Part shown: positions 39,701 through 47,636 of the stretch, piece by piece
Layout of the letters: every line of letters begins with the position of its first letter
How positions within the stretch are numbered: position 1 is the stretch's first letter
Origin: Streptomyces marinisediminis
GTDB lineage: Bacteria; Actinomycetota; Actinomycetes; Streptomycetales; Streptomycetaceae
DNA: 64,000 bases
Direction of reading: 5' to 3'
Assembly (NCBI RefSeq): GCF_026262575.1
Contig: NZ_JAPKFL010000001.1
Span: forward strand, 186,001-250,000
The notes under the pieces: model-generated
What the model was told of the DNA's origin: nothing
What the model saw: only the letters and a program-made list of their open reading frames with translations
The model's database searches: none
Made by a program: the position numbers and the translations under genes

Positions 39701-40264
39701 GCTTACCGGCAGCCGTCCCCGCCCCGGCGGGACGACACCACCGAGCTGGACCTGCCCATCGCGCCGACGGCCTCGGCCCACACCCGGACGCCGATCTTCG
39801 AGGAGATGGAGTCCCACTGGTTCTCCTCCCGCGGCGCGCAGCCGGCACCCGGCCCCCAGGCCCAGGCCGGTACGGCGCGCGAACCCGACGCCGGGAGCGG
39901 GCCCCGGCCCGCCCCGCAGCGTCCCGCCAACGGGCACGGCGGGACGCCCCCGCCCGCTCAGGGCACCTGGACCCAGTCGCCCAACGACGAGCGCTGGCGG
40001 CGCGCGGAGCAGCTCAGGGAACCCGCGGCAGGCGGGATCACCACCTCGGGGCTGCCCCGGCGCGTCCCGCGTGCCAACCTGGTGGCGGGCACCGCCCAGC
40101 AGCAGGAGGCCGCGCGTCCCGGTCCGCAGGTCTCGCGCGCACCCGACGCGGTGCGGGGCCGGCTGACCAACCTCCGCCGGGGCATCCAGCAGGGCCGTGA
40201 GGCCGGCGGAGCCTCGGGCAGCACCAACCGGGGCCCCGGCCCCACGTACCGGCAGGAGCGTTAG
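36749..40264 (+). CDS. cvnA: conservon 1 sensor histidine-kinase-like protein CvnA
   Basis: 1171-residue membrane protein, first gene of a conservon, whose products form a G-protein-coupled-receptor-like complex at the Streptomyces membrane. Membrane helices near 84-104 and 395-420 flank an extracellular nitrate-sensing-like domain; HAMP follows, then a helical DHp-like part (KLDHLATRMRRNGENLLVL) and a GHKL ATPase (about 585-710: ELLENATSFSSPQTKV, HDTGIGLSPEDL, RRMGLFVVGRLSLRHG). The last 450 residues are Pro/Gln/Gly-rich and disordered, ending in a conserved basic tip (GLPRRVPRANLV). GTG 36749 (MQGRFKRDGS) chosen on family fit; AGAGG is upstream. Confidence 0.92.
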   Translation: MQGRFKRDGSAAGDPEPRGATDRDSSPRRAQGSGANPAAVEGGRKERGSSVSAVQPDAASGTASAAPREPSGPASRLALKNWRISTRLVSLLTLPVAVATVLGGLRIAEATSEVEQLENMRLLTEMTEQATVLAAALQEERDRSAGPLTSHGNAKDDTVVGPREETDRAKKAFNEATEQLTVDGDHQLTGVQATIIDIGRQLNTIKNIRERAYDDPDAIADTVGEYNTLIESLLALSQDMAQATSNPEMIQSTRALATFSTAKEYASMQRALISAGLAHGDGPQLSENDRRFGKKANENERAALSRFSVIYGSEESAELTGPLDGGDVNITSANEYASRVFKSEDGIKAEARSYMDWYDQDRTKIDAMARIEQTLLDEMDDKARELRAEAQQDAIINGAVIFLVLGISLVGAFVVARSMVRSLRRLQDTATEVARTRLPELVKQLSESDPQEVDTTVESVGVHSRDEIGQVAAAFDDVHREAVRLAGDQAMLRGNVNAMFTNLSRRSQGLIQRQLSLISELESREADPDQLSSLFKLDHLATRMRRNGENLLVLAGEEPGRRWTRPVPLVDVLRAAASEVEQYERIELSAVPTTQVAGRVVNDLVHLLAELLENATSFSSPQTKVKVTGHALPDGRVLVEIHDTGIGLSPEDLAAINDRLANPPTVDVSVSRRMGLFVVGRLSLRHGIRIQLRPSDTGGTTALVMLPVEVSQGGRGGPGKPNGGPNGGGAPASASLKREPQPSGPPTPGTSKLGALHTRGQVSGGASRAALPGASQGPRGQGGFGGPGGQGGPGGQGGPGGPRGENPAPGAPAPHAHPGPATPASGTPAFEGRPQQGVDFGTGASAPVPPAPRPPRPAPAPRQERSPEPPAPRDGRPAELPQRGQRHTAPQPPHPEPQQQPQPQQPQPQQPQAHQEPEPQARPEPQAPAGPPHPTGQPAGQRPSWAREDVGIPGQRDQGPDAARGHENPEATGGHPMPVPARQQAYRQPSPPRRDDTTELDLPIAPTASAHTRTPIFEEMESHWFSSRGAQPAPGPQAQAGTAREPDAGSGPRPAPQRPANGHGGTPPPAQGTWTQSPNDERWRRAEQLREPAAGGITTSGLPRRVPRANLVAGTAQQQEAARPGPQVSRAPDAVRGRLTNLRRGIQQGREAGGASGSTNRGPGPTYRQER

Positions 40265-40687
40265 TTGAGTCCGATGAGCCAGGCGGCGCAGAATCTGAAC
40301 TGGTTGATCACCAACTTCGTGGAGAACACCCCCGGGGTGTCGCACACGGTGGTGGTCTCCGCCGACGGTCTCCTTCTGGCGATGTCCGAGGGGTTCCCAC
40401 GCGACCGTGCCGACCAGTTGGCGGCGGTGGCCTCGGGGCTGTCCTCGCTGACCCAGGGCGCGTCCCGGATCTTCGAGGGCGGGCCGGTGAACCAGACCGT
40501 GGTGGAGATGGAGCGGGGCTTCCTGTTCATCATGGCGATCTCCGACGGCTCGTCGCTGGCGGTGCTCGCCCACCCCGACGCCGACATCGGCCTGGTCGGC
40601 TACGAGATGGCCCTGCTCGTGGACCGGGCCGGTACCGTACTGACCCCGGAGCTCCGCTCCGAGCTGCAAGGCAGCATCCTGAACTGA
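40265..40687 (+). CDS. cvnB: conservon 1 roadblock/LC7 protein CvnB
   Basis: 140-residue roadblock/LC7 protein, probably a regulator of the CvnD GTPase. The start appears to be TTG 40265, five bases after AGGAG, giving MSPMSQAAQNLNWLITNF; the paralogue at 45587 uses GTG at the same place. ATG 40274 is the alternative but is 14 bases from the site. Directly abuts the cvnA stop. Differs from the second copy at only 4 residues. Confidence 0.92.
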   Translation: MSPMSQAAQNLNWLITNFVENTPGVSHTVVVSADGLLLAMSEGFPRDRADQLAAVASGLSSLTQGASRIFEGGPVNQTVVEMERGFLFIMAISDGSSLAVLAHPDADIGLVGYEMALLVDRAGTVLTPELRSELQGSILN

Positions 40688-40755
40688 TCGCATCGCTCCC
40701 CCCACATGAGCACCACCGTCCTTCTCGATGACCTCATGCCTCGCTCGGAGGAGCC

Positions 40756-41166
40756 ATGACCCCGCCGCCCGCCTCGTCCGATCCCTACGGCCATCACCAC
40801 GGGCCGTACGACGACGATGACGGCGACCAGCCGCTGGTACGCCCGTACGCCATGACGGGGGGCCGGACGCGGCCCCGCTACCAACTGGCCATCGAGGCGC
40901 TGGTGAGCAACAGCGCCGACCCCGGCCAGCTCCACGGCCTCCTCCCCGAGCACCAGCGCATCTGCCACCTGTGCCGCGAGGTCAAGTCGGTGGCCGAGAT
41001 CTCGGCGCTGCTGGCCATCCCGCTGGGGGTGGCCCGGATTCTCGTCGCCGACCTCGCCGAAGCCGGCATGGTGGCGATCCACCAGCCCGGCGGCGACAGC
41101 GAGCCCGGCGGTGCGCCAGACGTGACACTGCTCGAAAGGGTGCTCAGTGGACTTCGCAAGCTCTAG
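40756..41166 (+). CDS. cvnC: conservon 1 DUF742 protein CvnC
   Basis: 136-residue DUF742 protein, winged-helix-like. A variable His/Asp-rich N-terminus (SDPYGHHHGPYDDDDGD) precedes the conserved LVRPYAMTGGRTRPRYQLAI, EHQRICHLCREVKSVAEISA and the C-terminal PDVTLLERVLSGLRKL. ATG 40756 with GGAGG upstream (40749-40753). Overlaps cvnD by 20 bases, as is standard in conservons. Confidence 0.93.
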   Translation: MTPPPASSDPYGHHHGPYDDDDGDQPLVRPYAMTGGRTRPRYQLAIEALVSNSADPGQLHGLLPEHQRICHLCREVKSVAEISALLAIPLGVARILVADLAEAGMVAIHQPGGDSEPGGAPDVTLLERVLSGLRKL

Positions 41167-41725
41167 CGGTGCCGCCCGCTCCACCACCTCCGCGAAGATC
41201 GTGGTGGCCGGTGGGTTCGGGGTGGGCAAGACGACCTTCGTGGGCGCCGTGTCGGAGATCAACCCGCTGCGCACCGAGGCGGTGATGACGTCCGCGTCGG
41301 CCGGGATCGACGACCTCACCCACACGGGCGGCAAGACCACCACGACGGTGGCGATGGACTTCGGCCGCATCACCCTCGACGACGACCTGATCCTGTACCT
41401 GTTCGGGACGCCGGGGCAGGACCGGTTCTGGTTCATGTGGGACGACCTGGTGCGCGGTGCGATCGGTGCGGTGGTGCTGGTCGACACCCGCCGGCTGGCG
41501 GACTGCTTCCCGGCGGTGGACTACTTCGAGAACAGCGGCCTGCCGTTCGTCATCGCGCTCAACGGCTTCGACGGCCACCAGCCCTACAGCCCCGACGAGG
41601 TCCGCGAGGCCCTCCAGATCGGCCCGGACGCGCCGATCATCACCACGGACGCCCGGCACCGGGGCGACGCCAAGAGCGCGCTGATCACCCTCGTCGAGCA
41701 CGCCCTGCTGGCCCGGCTGCGCTGA
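41147..41725 (+). CDS. cvnD: conservon 1 small GTPase CvnD
   Basis: 192-residue GTPase. P-loop GGFGVGKTTFVGAVS, switch II region FGTPGQDRFWFMWDDLVRG, and a G4 position that reads NGFD (ALNGFDGHQPY) where Ras-like proteins have NKxD. Acts with CvnA-C at the membrane. GTG 41147 inside the cvnC end. Nearly identical to the second copy (4 residue differences). Followed by a 14-bp terminator hairpin. Confidence 0.95.
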   Translation: MDFASSSGAARSTTSAKIVVAGGFGVGKTTFVGAVSEINPLRTEAVMTSASAGIDDLTHTGGKTTTTVAMDFGRITLDDDLILYLFGTPGQDRFWFMWDDLVRGAIGAVVLVDTRRLADCFPAVDYFENSGLPFVIALNGFDGHQPYSPDEVREALQIGPDAPIITTDARHRGDAKSALITLVEHALLARLR

Positions 41726-42084
41726 CGCCGCGCGCCCGGACCCCGCGCGGTCCGGGCGCGCGTCCGCGTGCCGCGACGGCTGTGGGCTTGGCCACACACC
41801 CTTGCCAGCCGCCGCACAGGGGTTCATAACGTTTCGACAGAGAATTGGCGCTCTCCGGCCACGGGCGGCGAGCGGCCCGCTCCCCTGCGCGTACGTGCAC
41901 ATCGCCTTTTGGTGCCAATGGGTGCCGCTGACCGGTTTGTCGGGCGTGGTGGGGCTGCCGGCGCGCCTTTCGGTCGCGACGTCAACTGTTTGGAAAGCAC
42001 CCTCCCGACGTGCTGCAATTCGCTGAACTCAGCAGTAGTTGCGGCACATCGAGCCGAGGTGCCGACGCCGAGAGGTTAAGTCGA
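41726..42084. other. 359-base gap between the two conservons
   Basis: Begins with a terminator and ends with the ribosome binding site of the second cvnA. AT-richer from about 41820, with TTCATAACG near 41825 preceded by TTGCCA, a possible promoter. No supported gene. Confidence 0.55.
41729..41762. terminator. terminator of conservon 1
   Basis: 14-bp perfect stem (CGCGCGCCCGGACC) with 6-base loop CCGCGC, four bases after the cvnD stop. Confidence 0.8.
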
Positions 42085-45000
42085 GTGAGGCGCAGCAAGC
42101 CGGACCCCCCATCGCCCGAGGAGCGCGGCAACTTCACCCCGTCGCGCGCAGCGGCCGGTCGTGTGCGGACCGCTGACGCGTCCGCGGACTCCCCGGAGCA
42201 GAGCACCAGCAAGTTCGCCCTGCGCAACTGGCGGGTGGCCACCCGGCTCAACGCCATCCTGCTCATACCCGTCCTCGTCGCCCTCGTCTTCGGCGGCTTC
42301 CGCGTGCAGAGCTCCGTCGAGACGCTGGGCGACGCCCAGGACGCCGAGGCCACCGCCGAGCTGGTCCGCGCGGCCGCCGCGTACGGCCACGCCCTCCTCG
42401 ACGAGCGCGACCGCACGGCCGCGCCCCTCCTCGCCGGCGACGAGGACGCCGCCGAGGTCGAGGACGCCCGCCGCGCCACCGACGCCGCCAAGCAGGAGTT
42501 CGACCGGGCCGCCGAGTCCGCCCCCCGGACCCCCAGCCTGGAGCGGCGCCTGCGGGCCATCCGCGAGGTGGAGCCCCGGCTCGGCCCGCTGCGCGAGAAC
42601 GCCTACGGCGACGAGCTCGGCGGCGTCGAGACCGAGCTCGGCTACACCGAGGTCCAGCACCCGCTCATGAACCTCGCCAACGAGCTGGGCCTGGGCACCG
42701 AGAACATCACCTCCTACGGCCGCACCGTCTACGCCATCTCGCTGTCCAAGGCCGCCGAGTCCCTCACCCGCGCCATCGGCACCCACCTGCTCGTCGCCCC
42801 CGGGCCGGGCGAGGAGGACAAGCAGCAGCAGGTCCTCAACTTCACCTCCTACGCGTATCTGGAACGCATCGCCCTCAGCGAGTACCAGAACGCCGGCACC
42901 GAAGCGGACGTGCAGCGCCTGACCAGCGAGCTGGAGGCGCTGCGGGAGCGCGCCGCGCGGGAGGCGGAGGAGGCGGAGGCCGCCGCCGAGGCCGCCGGGC
43001 GCGACTACGTCGCCCCACCCGCGATGGACGAGATGGTGCGGCTCATCGGTTCCGGCGCCGGGCCCGAGGAACTGGCCGAGCGCGGCATCACCCCGGAGAC
43101 CTGGCACCAGGCGGCCACCGCCAAGTTCGACGTCTACCGCGGCGTCGAGGAGGACCTGGCCGACCGGGCGCTGGAGGAGTCGCGGGACATCGCGGCCGAC
43201 GCCAGGACCGAGGCGATCGTCAACTCCCTCGTCGTGCTCGTCGCACTCCTGCTGGCCTTCGTCATCGCCGCCTTGATGGCCCGCTCGATGAGCAAGTCCA
43301 TGAACCGCCTGCGCACGGCCGCCTTCGACGTGGCCGAACAGCGCCTGCCGATGCTCGTCGACCAGCTCTCGCGCACCGATCCGGGACGCGTGGACACCGA
43401 GGTCGAACCCATCCCGATCGACAGCCGCGACGAGATCGGCGAGGTCGCCCGCGCGTTCGACCAGGTGCACCGGGAGGCCGTGCGGCTCGCCGCCGAACAG
43501 GCGCTCCTGCGGGGCAACGTCAACGCGATCTTCACCAACCTCTCCAGCCGCAACCAGGGCCTCATCGAGCGGCAGCTCGGCCTCATCACCGCCCTGGAGA
43601 ACAGCGAGGCCGACCCGGACCAGCTCGACAGCCTGTTCAAGCTCGACCACCTGGCCACCCGCATGCGGCGCAACGGCGAGAACCTCCTCGTCCTCGCCGG
43701 GCAGGAGCCGGGGCGCCGCTGGAACCAGCCGGTGCCGCTGGTGGACGTGTTGCGCGCCGCCTCCTCGGAGGTGGAGCAGTACGAGCGCATCGAGATCAGC
43801 GGGGTGCCGGAGAGCGACATCCACGGCTCCGTCGTCACCGACCTGGTGCACCTGCTGGCCGAGCTGCTGGAGAACGCCACGTCGTTCTCCTCGCCGCAGA
43901 CCAAGGTCAGGGTCACCGCGACGCGGCTGCCCGACGGCCGGGTGATGATCGAGATCCACGACAAGGGCATCGGGCTGACGGCCGAGGACTTCGCCGACAT
44001 CAACCACAAGCTCGCCAACCCGCCCACCGTCGACGTGGCGATCTCCCAGCGCATGGGCCTGTTCGTGGTCGGCCGCCTCTCCGACCGGCACGGCATCCGC
44101 GTGCAGTTGCGCCCGTCGGGCGAGCAGGCGGGCACCACCTCGCTGGTGATGCTGCCGGAGGCGATCACCCACGGTGGCGGCGGCGAGGCCATGATGGAGG
44201 ACGACTTCACCGTCTCCCGCCGGATGCCGGAGGCCACCTCCGACCAGCCCGCCTTCGGCCAGGACGGCACCACCGCCGCGGAGCTGGGCTTCGACGACTC
44301 CCCGTACGCCGGCGCGGTCAGCGTGCCCGACGACGTCTCCTCCCTCGACCCGGGGCACCGCGCCCCGGCCGGCGGGGAGGGCCCCGCGCCGCGGGACGAG
44401 GACACCGGGGGCACCGGGGACACCGGGGGCCGGGAGACCGCCGTCCCGGACGCGAGCGGCGACACCGGCCAGACGCCCTTCGGCGCCCCGCCGGACCCCT
44501 TCGGCACCGGCCGACCCGCGTACGACCCCGGGTACGCCGCCCAGGACCGGCAGCCGGGGCAGGACGGTGGCTACGTCCAGGACGGTGGTTACGGGCAGGA
44601 CGGCGGCTACGGGCAGGACGGCGGTTACGCCCAGGACGGCGGTTACCGTCCGGACGCCTACGGCGGGGACGGGTACGCGCAGGACGGGTACGGCACGGAC
44701 GGCCCCGAGCACGGCGCCGCCTACGGCCAGGACGCCTACCCGCGGGAGCCCCACGCCGGGGAGTCCTACCCCCAGGGGTCCTACCCCCCGGAGTCCTACG
44801 CGCAGGAGTCCTACCCGCAGGGCGGCTACGGCCCGCAGGAGCAGTCCGGGCAGGAGCACCCCGCGTCCGGCTACGACACCGGCGAGTACCCGCGCCCCGC
44901 CGACCACGGTCGGCCCCCGCACACCGGGACCGAGCAGAGCGGGTTCCCGGACCAGGGCTCCTACGAGACGCCCGCACAGCCCGGCCCCGAGGCCCGGCCG

Positions 45001-45585
45001 GGCGGCGAGGCGGGGCCCGGCTCCGCGGCGGACCGGATCTCTCCCGCGGCGGGCGAAGATCGCGTAGCCTTCGACCGTTCGGGTGCCTTCGGCACCGGCT
45101 CCCTCACCGGCGCGGGCCTGCCCCGCCGCGAGAAGCGGACCCGGCCGGCCGACGGCGCCCCGGCACCGCAGCAGCACCGGCCGTCCCCGGCCGCGCAGGC
45201 ACCGGCCGCCCCCCAGGCCCCGGGCCGGCCGGACCACGGGGCGGCGTCCGCTCCGCAGGAGCCGGCTCCGGACTCGGAGGCGGGCCCGTGGAGTTCGGCG
45301 AACGACGACCGGTGGCAGCGGGCGGAACGGCTGCGCGACCCCAAGGCCGGCGGGATCACCTCCTCCGGCCTGCCGCGACGGGTGCCCAGGGCGAACCTCG
45401 TCGAAGGGACCGCGGAGCAGACGGACCAGGGAGGCCCGCAGGTCTCCCGGGCCCCGGAGGACGTGCGCGGCAGGCTGAGCAACCTGCACCGCGGCGTACG
45501 CCGGGGGCGGGGCGCCACCGCGGGGCCCCCGCAGACCGACCGACCGGGTTTCCACCCCGGCAGCAGCTACGAGCAGGAGCGTTAG
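42085..45585 (+). CDS. cvnA: conservon 2 sensor histidine-kinase-like protein CvnA
   Basis: 1166-residue paralogue of the first CvnA. GTG 42085 (MRRSKPDPPSPEERGNF) has AGAGG nine bases upstream. Membrane helices near 54-74 and 376-402, an extracellular domain with little similarity to that of the first copy and a long coiled stretch (REAEEAEAAAEAAG), then HAMP, KLDHLATRMRRNGENLLVL and the GHKL ATPase (about 560-692). The tail to 1166 is disordered with Gln-Asp-Gly-Gly-Tyr repeats, ending in the same GLPRRVPRANLV tip as copy 1. Signal input probably differs from copy 1 while the downstream partners are alike. Confidence 0.92.
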   Translation: MRRSKPDPPSPEERGNFTPSRAAAGRVRTADASADSPEQSTSKFALRNWRVATRLNAILLIPVLVALVFGGFRVQSSVETLGDAQDAEATAELVRAAAAYGHALLDERDRTAAPLLAGDEDAAEVEDARRATDAAKQEFDRAAESAPRTPSLERRLRAIREVEPRLGPLRENAYGDELGGVETELGYTEVQHPLMNLANELGLGTENITSYGRTVYAISLSKAAESLTRAIGTHLLVAPGPGEEDKQQQVLNFTSYAYLERIALSEYQNAGTEADVQRLTSELEALRERAAREAEEAEAAAEAAGRDYVAPPAMDEMVRLIGSGAGPEELAERGITPETWHQAATAKFDVYRGVEEDLADRALEESRDIAADARTEAIVNSLVVLVALLLAFVIAALMARSMSKSMNRLRTAAFDVAEQRLPMLVDQLSRTDPGRVDTEVEPIPIDSRDEIGEVARAFDQVHREAVRLAAEQALLRGNVNAIFTNLSSRNQGLIERQLGLITALENSEADPDQLDSLFKLDHLATRMRRNGENLLVLAGQEPGRRWNQPVPLVDVLRAASSEVEQYERIEISGVPESDIHGSVVTDLVHLLAELLENATSFSSPQTKVRVTATRLPDGRVMIEIHDKGIGLTAEDFADINHKLANPPTVDVAISQRMGLFVVGRLSDRHGIRVQLRPSGEQAGTTSLVMLPEAITHGGGGEAMMEDDFTVSRRMPEATSDQPAFGQDGTTAAELGFDDSPYAGAVSVPDDVSSLDPGHRAPAGGEGPAPRDEDTGGTGDTGGRETAVPDASGDTGQTPFGAPPDPFGTGRPAYDPGYAAQDRQPGQDGGYVQDGGYGQDGGYGQDGGYAQDGGYRPDAYGGDGYAQDGYGTDGPEHGAAYGQDAYPREPHAGESYPQGSYPPESYAQESYPQGGYGPQEQSGQEHPASGYDTGEYPRPADHGRPPHTGTEQSGFPDQGSYETPAQPGPEARPGGEAGPGSAADRISPAAGEDRVAFDRSGAFGTGSLTGAGLPRREKRTRPADGAPAPQQHRPSPAAQAPAAPQAPGRPDHGAASAPQEPAPDSEAGPWSSANDDRWQRAERLRDPKAGGITSSGLPRRVPRANLVEGTAEQTDQGGPQVSRAPEDVRGRLSNLHRGVRRGRGATAGPPQTDRPGFHPGSSYEQER
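44556..44650 (+). repeat. QDGGY-type codon repeat in the CvnA tail
   Basis: Tandem 15-18-base units encoding QDGGY (five copies, with V/G/A spacers), continuing as degenerate Gly-Tyr and Glu-Ser-Tyr repeats to about 44830. In-frame low-complexity expansion in the disordered C-terminal tail of the second CvnA. Confidence 0.75.
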
Positions 45586-45586
45586 T

Positions 45587-46009
45587 GTGAGCCCGATGAG
45601 CCAGGCGGCGCAGAACCTGAACTGGTTGATCACTAACTTCGTGGAGAACACCCCGGGGGTATCCCACACCGTCGTCGTCTCCGCCGACGGTCTCCTCCTG
45701 GCGATGTCCGAGGGGTTTCCACGCGACCGTGCCGACCAGTTGGCGGCGGTGGCCTCGGGGCTGTCCTCGCTGACCCAGGGCGCGTCCCGGATTTTCGAGG
45801 GCGGGCCGGTGAACCAGACCGTGGTGGAGATGGAGCGGGGCTTCCTGTTCATCATGGCCGTCTCCGACGGCTCGTCGCTGGCGGTGCTCGCCCACCCCGA
45901 CGCCGACATCGGCCTGGTCGGCTACGAGATGGCCCTGCTCGTGGACCGGGCCGGTACCGTACTGACGCCGGACCTCCGCGCCGAGCTGCAGGGCAGTCTT
46001 CTCAACTAG
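45587..46009 (+). CDS. cvnB: conservon 2 roadblock/LC7 protein CvnB
   Basis: 140-residue roadblock/LC7 protein, GTG 45587 five bases after AGGAG. Sequence nearly identical to the first CvnB: only an Ile/Val, Glu/Asp, Ser/Ala and Ile/Leu change are visible. Adjacent to the cvnA stop. Confidence 0.95.
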   Translation: MSPMSQAAQNLNWLITNFVENTPGVSHTVVVSADGLLLAMSEGFPRDRADQLAAVASGLSSLTQGASRIFEGGPVNQTVVEMERGFLFIMAVSDGSSLAVLAHPDADIGLVGYEMALLVDRAGTVLTPDLRAELQGSLLN

Positions 46010-46126
46010 CAACCCGGCACAGTGCGCAGCGGGCGCCCCGCGCCGTAAGGTTCTCGGACGCGGGCCCGCCGCGACCCCCGGGGGACCAAGCGGCGGTCTC
46101 CGTATACGGCAGTTGGAGGAGGAAAC

Positions 46127-46693
46127 GTGACAACGCCCCAAGGCGGTCCGTACGGCAACGAGCAGCAGACGCCGGACGACTACGCCTACCAGCGGTACAA
46201 CTTCCCCTCCACGCCGAGCCACCAGCAGCGCCAGGCCGCGCAGCCGCCGCGGTCCCCGCAGCCGCCCGCGCACCAACAGCGGCCGCCCCGGCCGCGTCCC
46301 GCCCCGGCCCCGCCCGCACAGGACGACGGCGGCGAGGCGGGCGGCGGCCAGCCGCACCCCCTGGTGCGTCCGTACGCCATGACCGGCGGCCGCACGCGCC
46401 CGCGCTACCAGCTCGCCATCGAGGCACTGGTACAGACCACGGCGGACGCCTCGCGTCTCCAGGGCCAGCTCCCCGAGCACCAGCGGATCTGCCGCCTGTG
46501 CTACGAGATCAAGTCGGTCGCCGAGGTCTCCGCGCTGCTCTCCATTCCGCTTGGCGTCGCCCGAATCCTCGTCGCCGACCTCGCCGAGGCCGGGCTCGTC
46601 GCCATCCAACAGCCCGGCGGCGACGAGACCGCCGGTGGTCAGCCAGACGTGACACTGCTCGAAAGGGTGCTCAGTGGACTTCGCAAGCTCTAG
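46127..46693 (+). CDS. cvnC: conservon 2 DUF742 protein CvnC
   Basis: 188-residue DUF742 protein. Its N-terminal 80 residues are longer and Pro/Gln-rich (HQQRQAAQPPRSPQPPAHQQ) compared with the 136-residue first copy; the DUF742 core (LVRPYAMTGGRTRPRYQLAI onward) and the last 16 residues match. GTG 46127 with GGAGGA upstream. Overlaps cvnD by 20 bases. Confidence 0.93.
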   Translation: MTTPQGGPYGNEQQTPDDYAYQRYNFPSTPSHQQRQAAQPPRSPQPPAHQQRPPRPRPAPAPPAQDDGGEAGGGQPHPLVRPYAMTGGRTRPRYQLAIEALVQTTADASRLQGQLPEHQRICRLCYEIKSVAEVSALLSIPLGVARILVADLAEAGLVAIQQPGGDETAGGQPDVTLLERVLSGLRKL

Positions 46694-47252
46694 CGGTGCC
46701 GCCCGCTCCACCACCTCCGCGAAGATCGTGGTGGCCGGTGGGTTCGGGGTGGGCAAGACGACCTTCGTGGGCGCCGTGTCGGAGATCAATCCACTGCGCA
46801 CCGAAGCCGTCATGACCTCCGCGTCGGCCGGGATCGACGACCTCACCCACACCGGTGACAAGACCACCACGACGGTGGCGATGGACTTCGGCCGCATCAC
46901 CCTCGACCAGGACCTGATCCTGTACCTGTTCGGGACGCCGGGGCAGGACCGGTTCTGGTTCATGTGGGACGACCTGGTGCGCGGTGCGATCGGTGCGGTG
47001 GTGCTGGTCGACACCCGCCGGCTGGCGGACTGCTTCCCGGCGGTGGACTACTTCGAGAACAGCGGCCTGCCGTTCGTCATCGCGCTCAACGGCTTCGACG
47101 GCCACCAGCCCTACAGCCCCGACGAGGTCCGCGAGGCCCTCCAGATCGGCCCGGACACCCCCATCATCACCACGGACGCCCGGCACCGGGGCGACGCCAA
47201 GAGCGCGCTGATCACCCTCGTCGAGCACGCCCTGATGGCCCGGCTCCGCTAG
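46674..47252 (+). CDS. cvnD: conservon 2 small GTPase CvnD
   Basis: 192-residue GTPase, four residues different from the first CvnD (Gly/Asp and Asp/Gln near the switch I-II linker, Ala/Thr, Leu/Met). The first roughly 110 bases are identical to the first copy. Same motifs: GGFGVGKTTFVGAVS, GTPGQDRF, NGFDG. Confidence 0.95.
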   Translation: MDFASSSGAARSTTSAKIVVAGGFGVGKTTFVGAVSEINPLRTEAVMTSASAGIDDLTHTGDKTTTTVAMDFGRITLDQDLILYLFGTPGQDRFWFMWDDLVRGAIGAVVLVDTRRLADCFPAVDYFENSGLPFVIALNGFDGHQPYSPDEVREALQIGPDTPIITTDARHRGDAKSALITLVEHALMARLR

Positions 47253-47636
47253 CCCGGCCCGGCGGCCAGGGACACGCCGGGGCCCCCGCGTCCCGGCCCC
47301 GCCCGGCGACGGGTCGCGGACGGCGCCCGGCCGGTGTCCGCCGTGCCACCGCCGGCCCCGGCGCGCCGTCCGCGTCCGACGTGCGGGGGGCGGACGGCGC
47401 GCCGGGCGCCGCGTCCCAGCCGGAAGCGCCCGACGCGGTGGCCCGGCAGGGGTGGCCCGGGCGCGGCGGCCCGGCGCGGCGGCGGCCCGGGACAGGCCGC
47501 GGGCGCGCGCCGGGGGAGTGGCGCCGCCCCCTTGCCGCGGCCGGACCGGGGACGCCGGCACCGGCCCGTGCCGGTCGGGCCGGTGCCAGCGGATACGCTG
47601 GAGCGTCACCGTCCGCGACGCTTGTGAAGGGCAACC
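47253..47636. other. 384-base gap after conservon 2
   Basis: Extremely GC-rich with several short inverted repeats; no supported gene in any frame. It must hold the conservon terminator and the promoter of the FAH-family gene, neither clearly visible. Confidence 0.5.

Noticed and set aside
41768..42079. 103-residue ORF between the conservons
   Set aside because: No ribosome site and lies across the terminator-promoter region.
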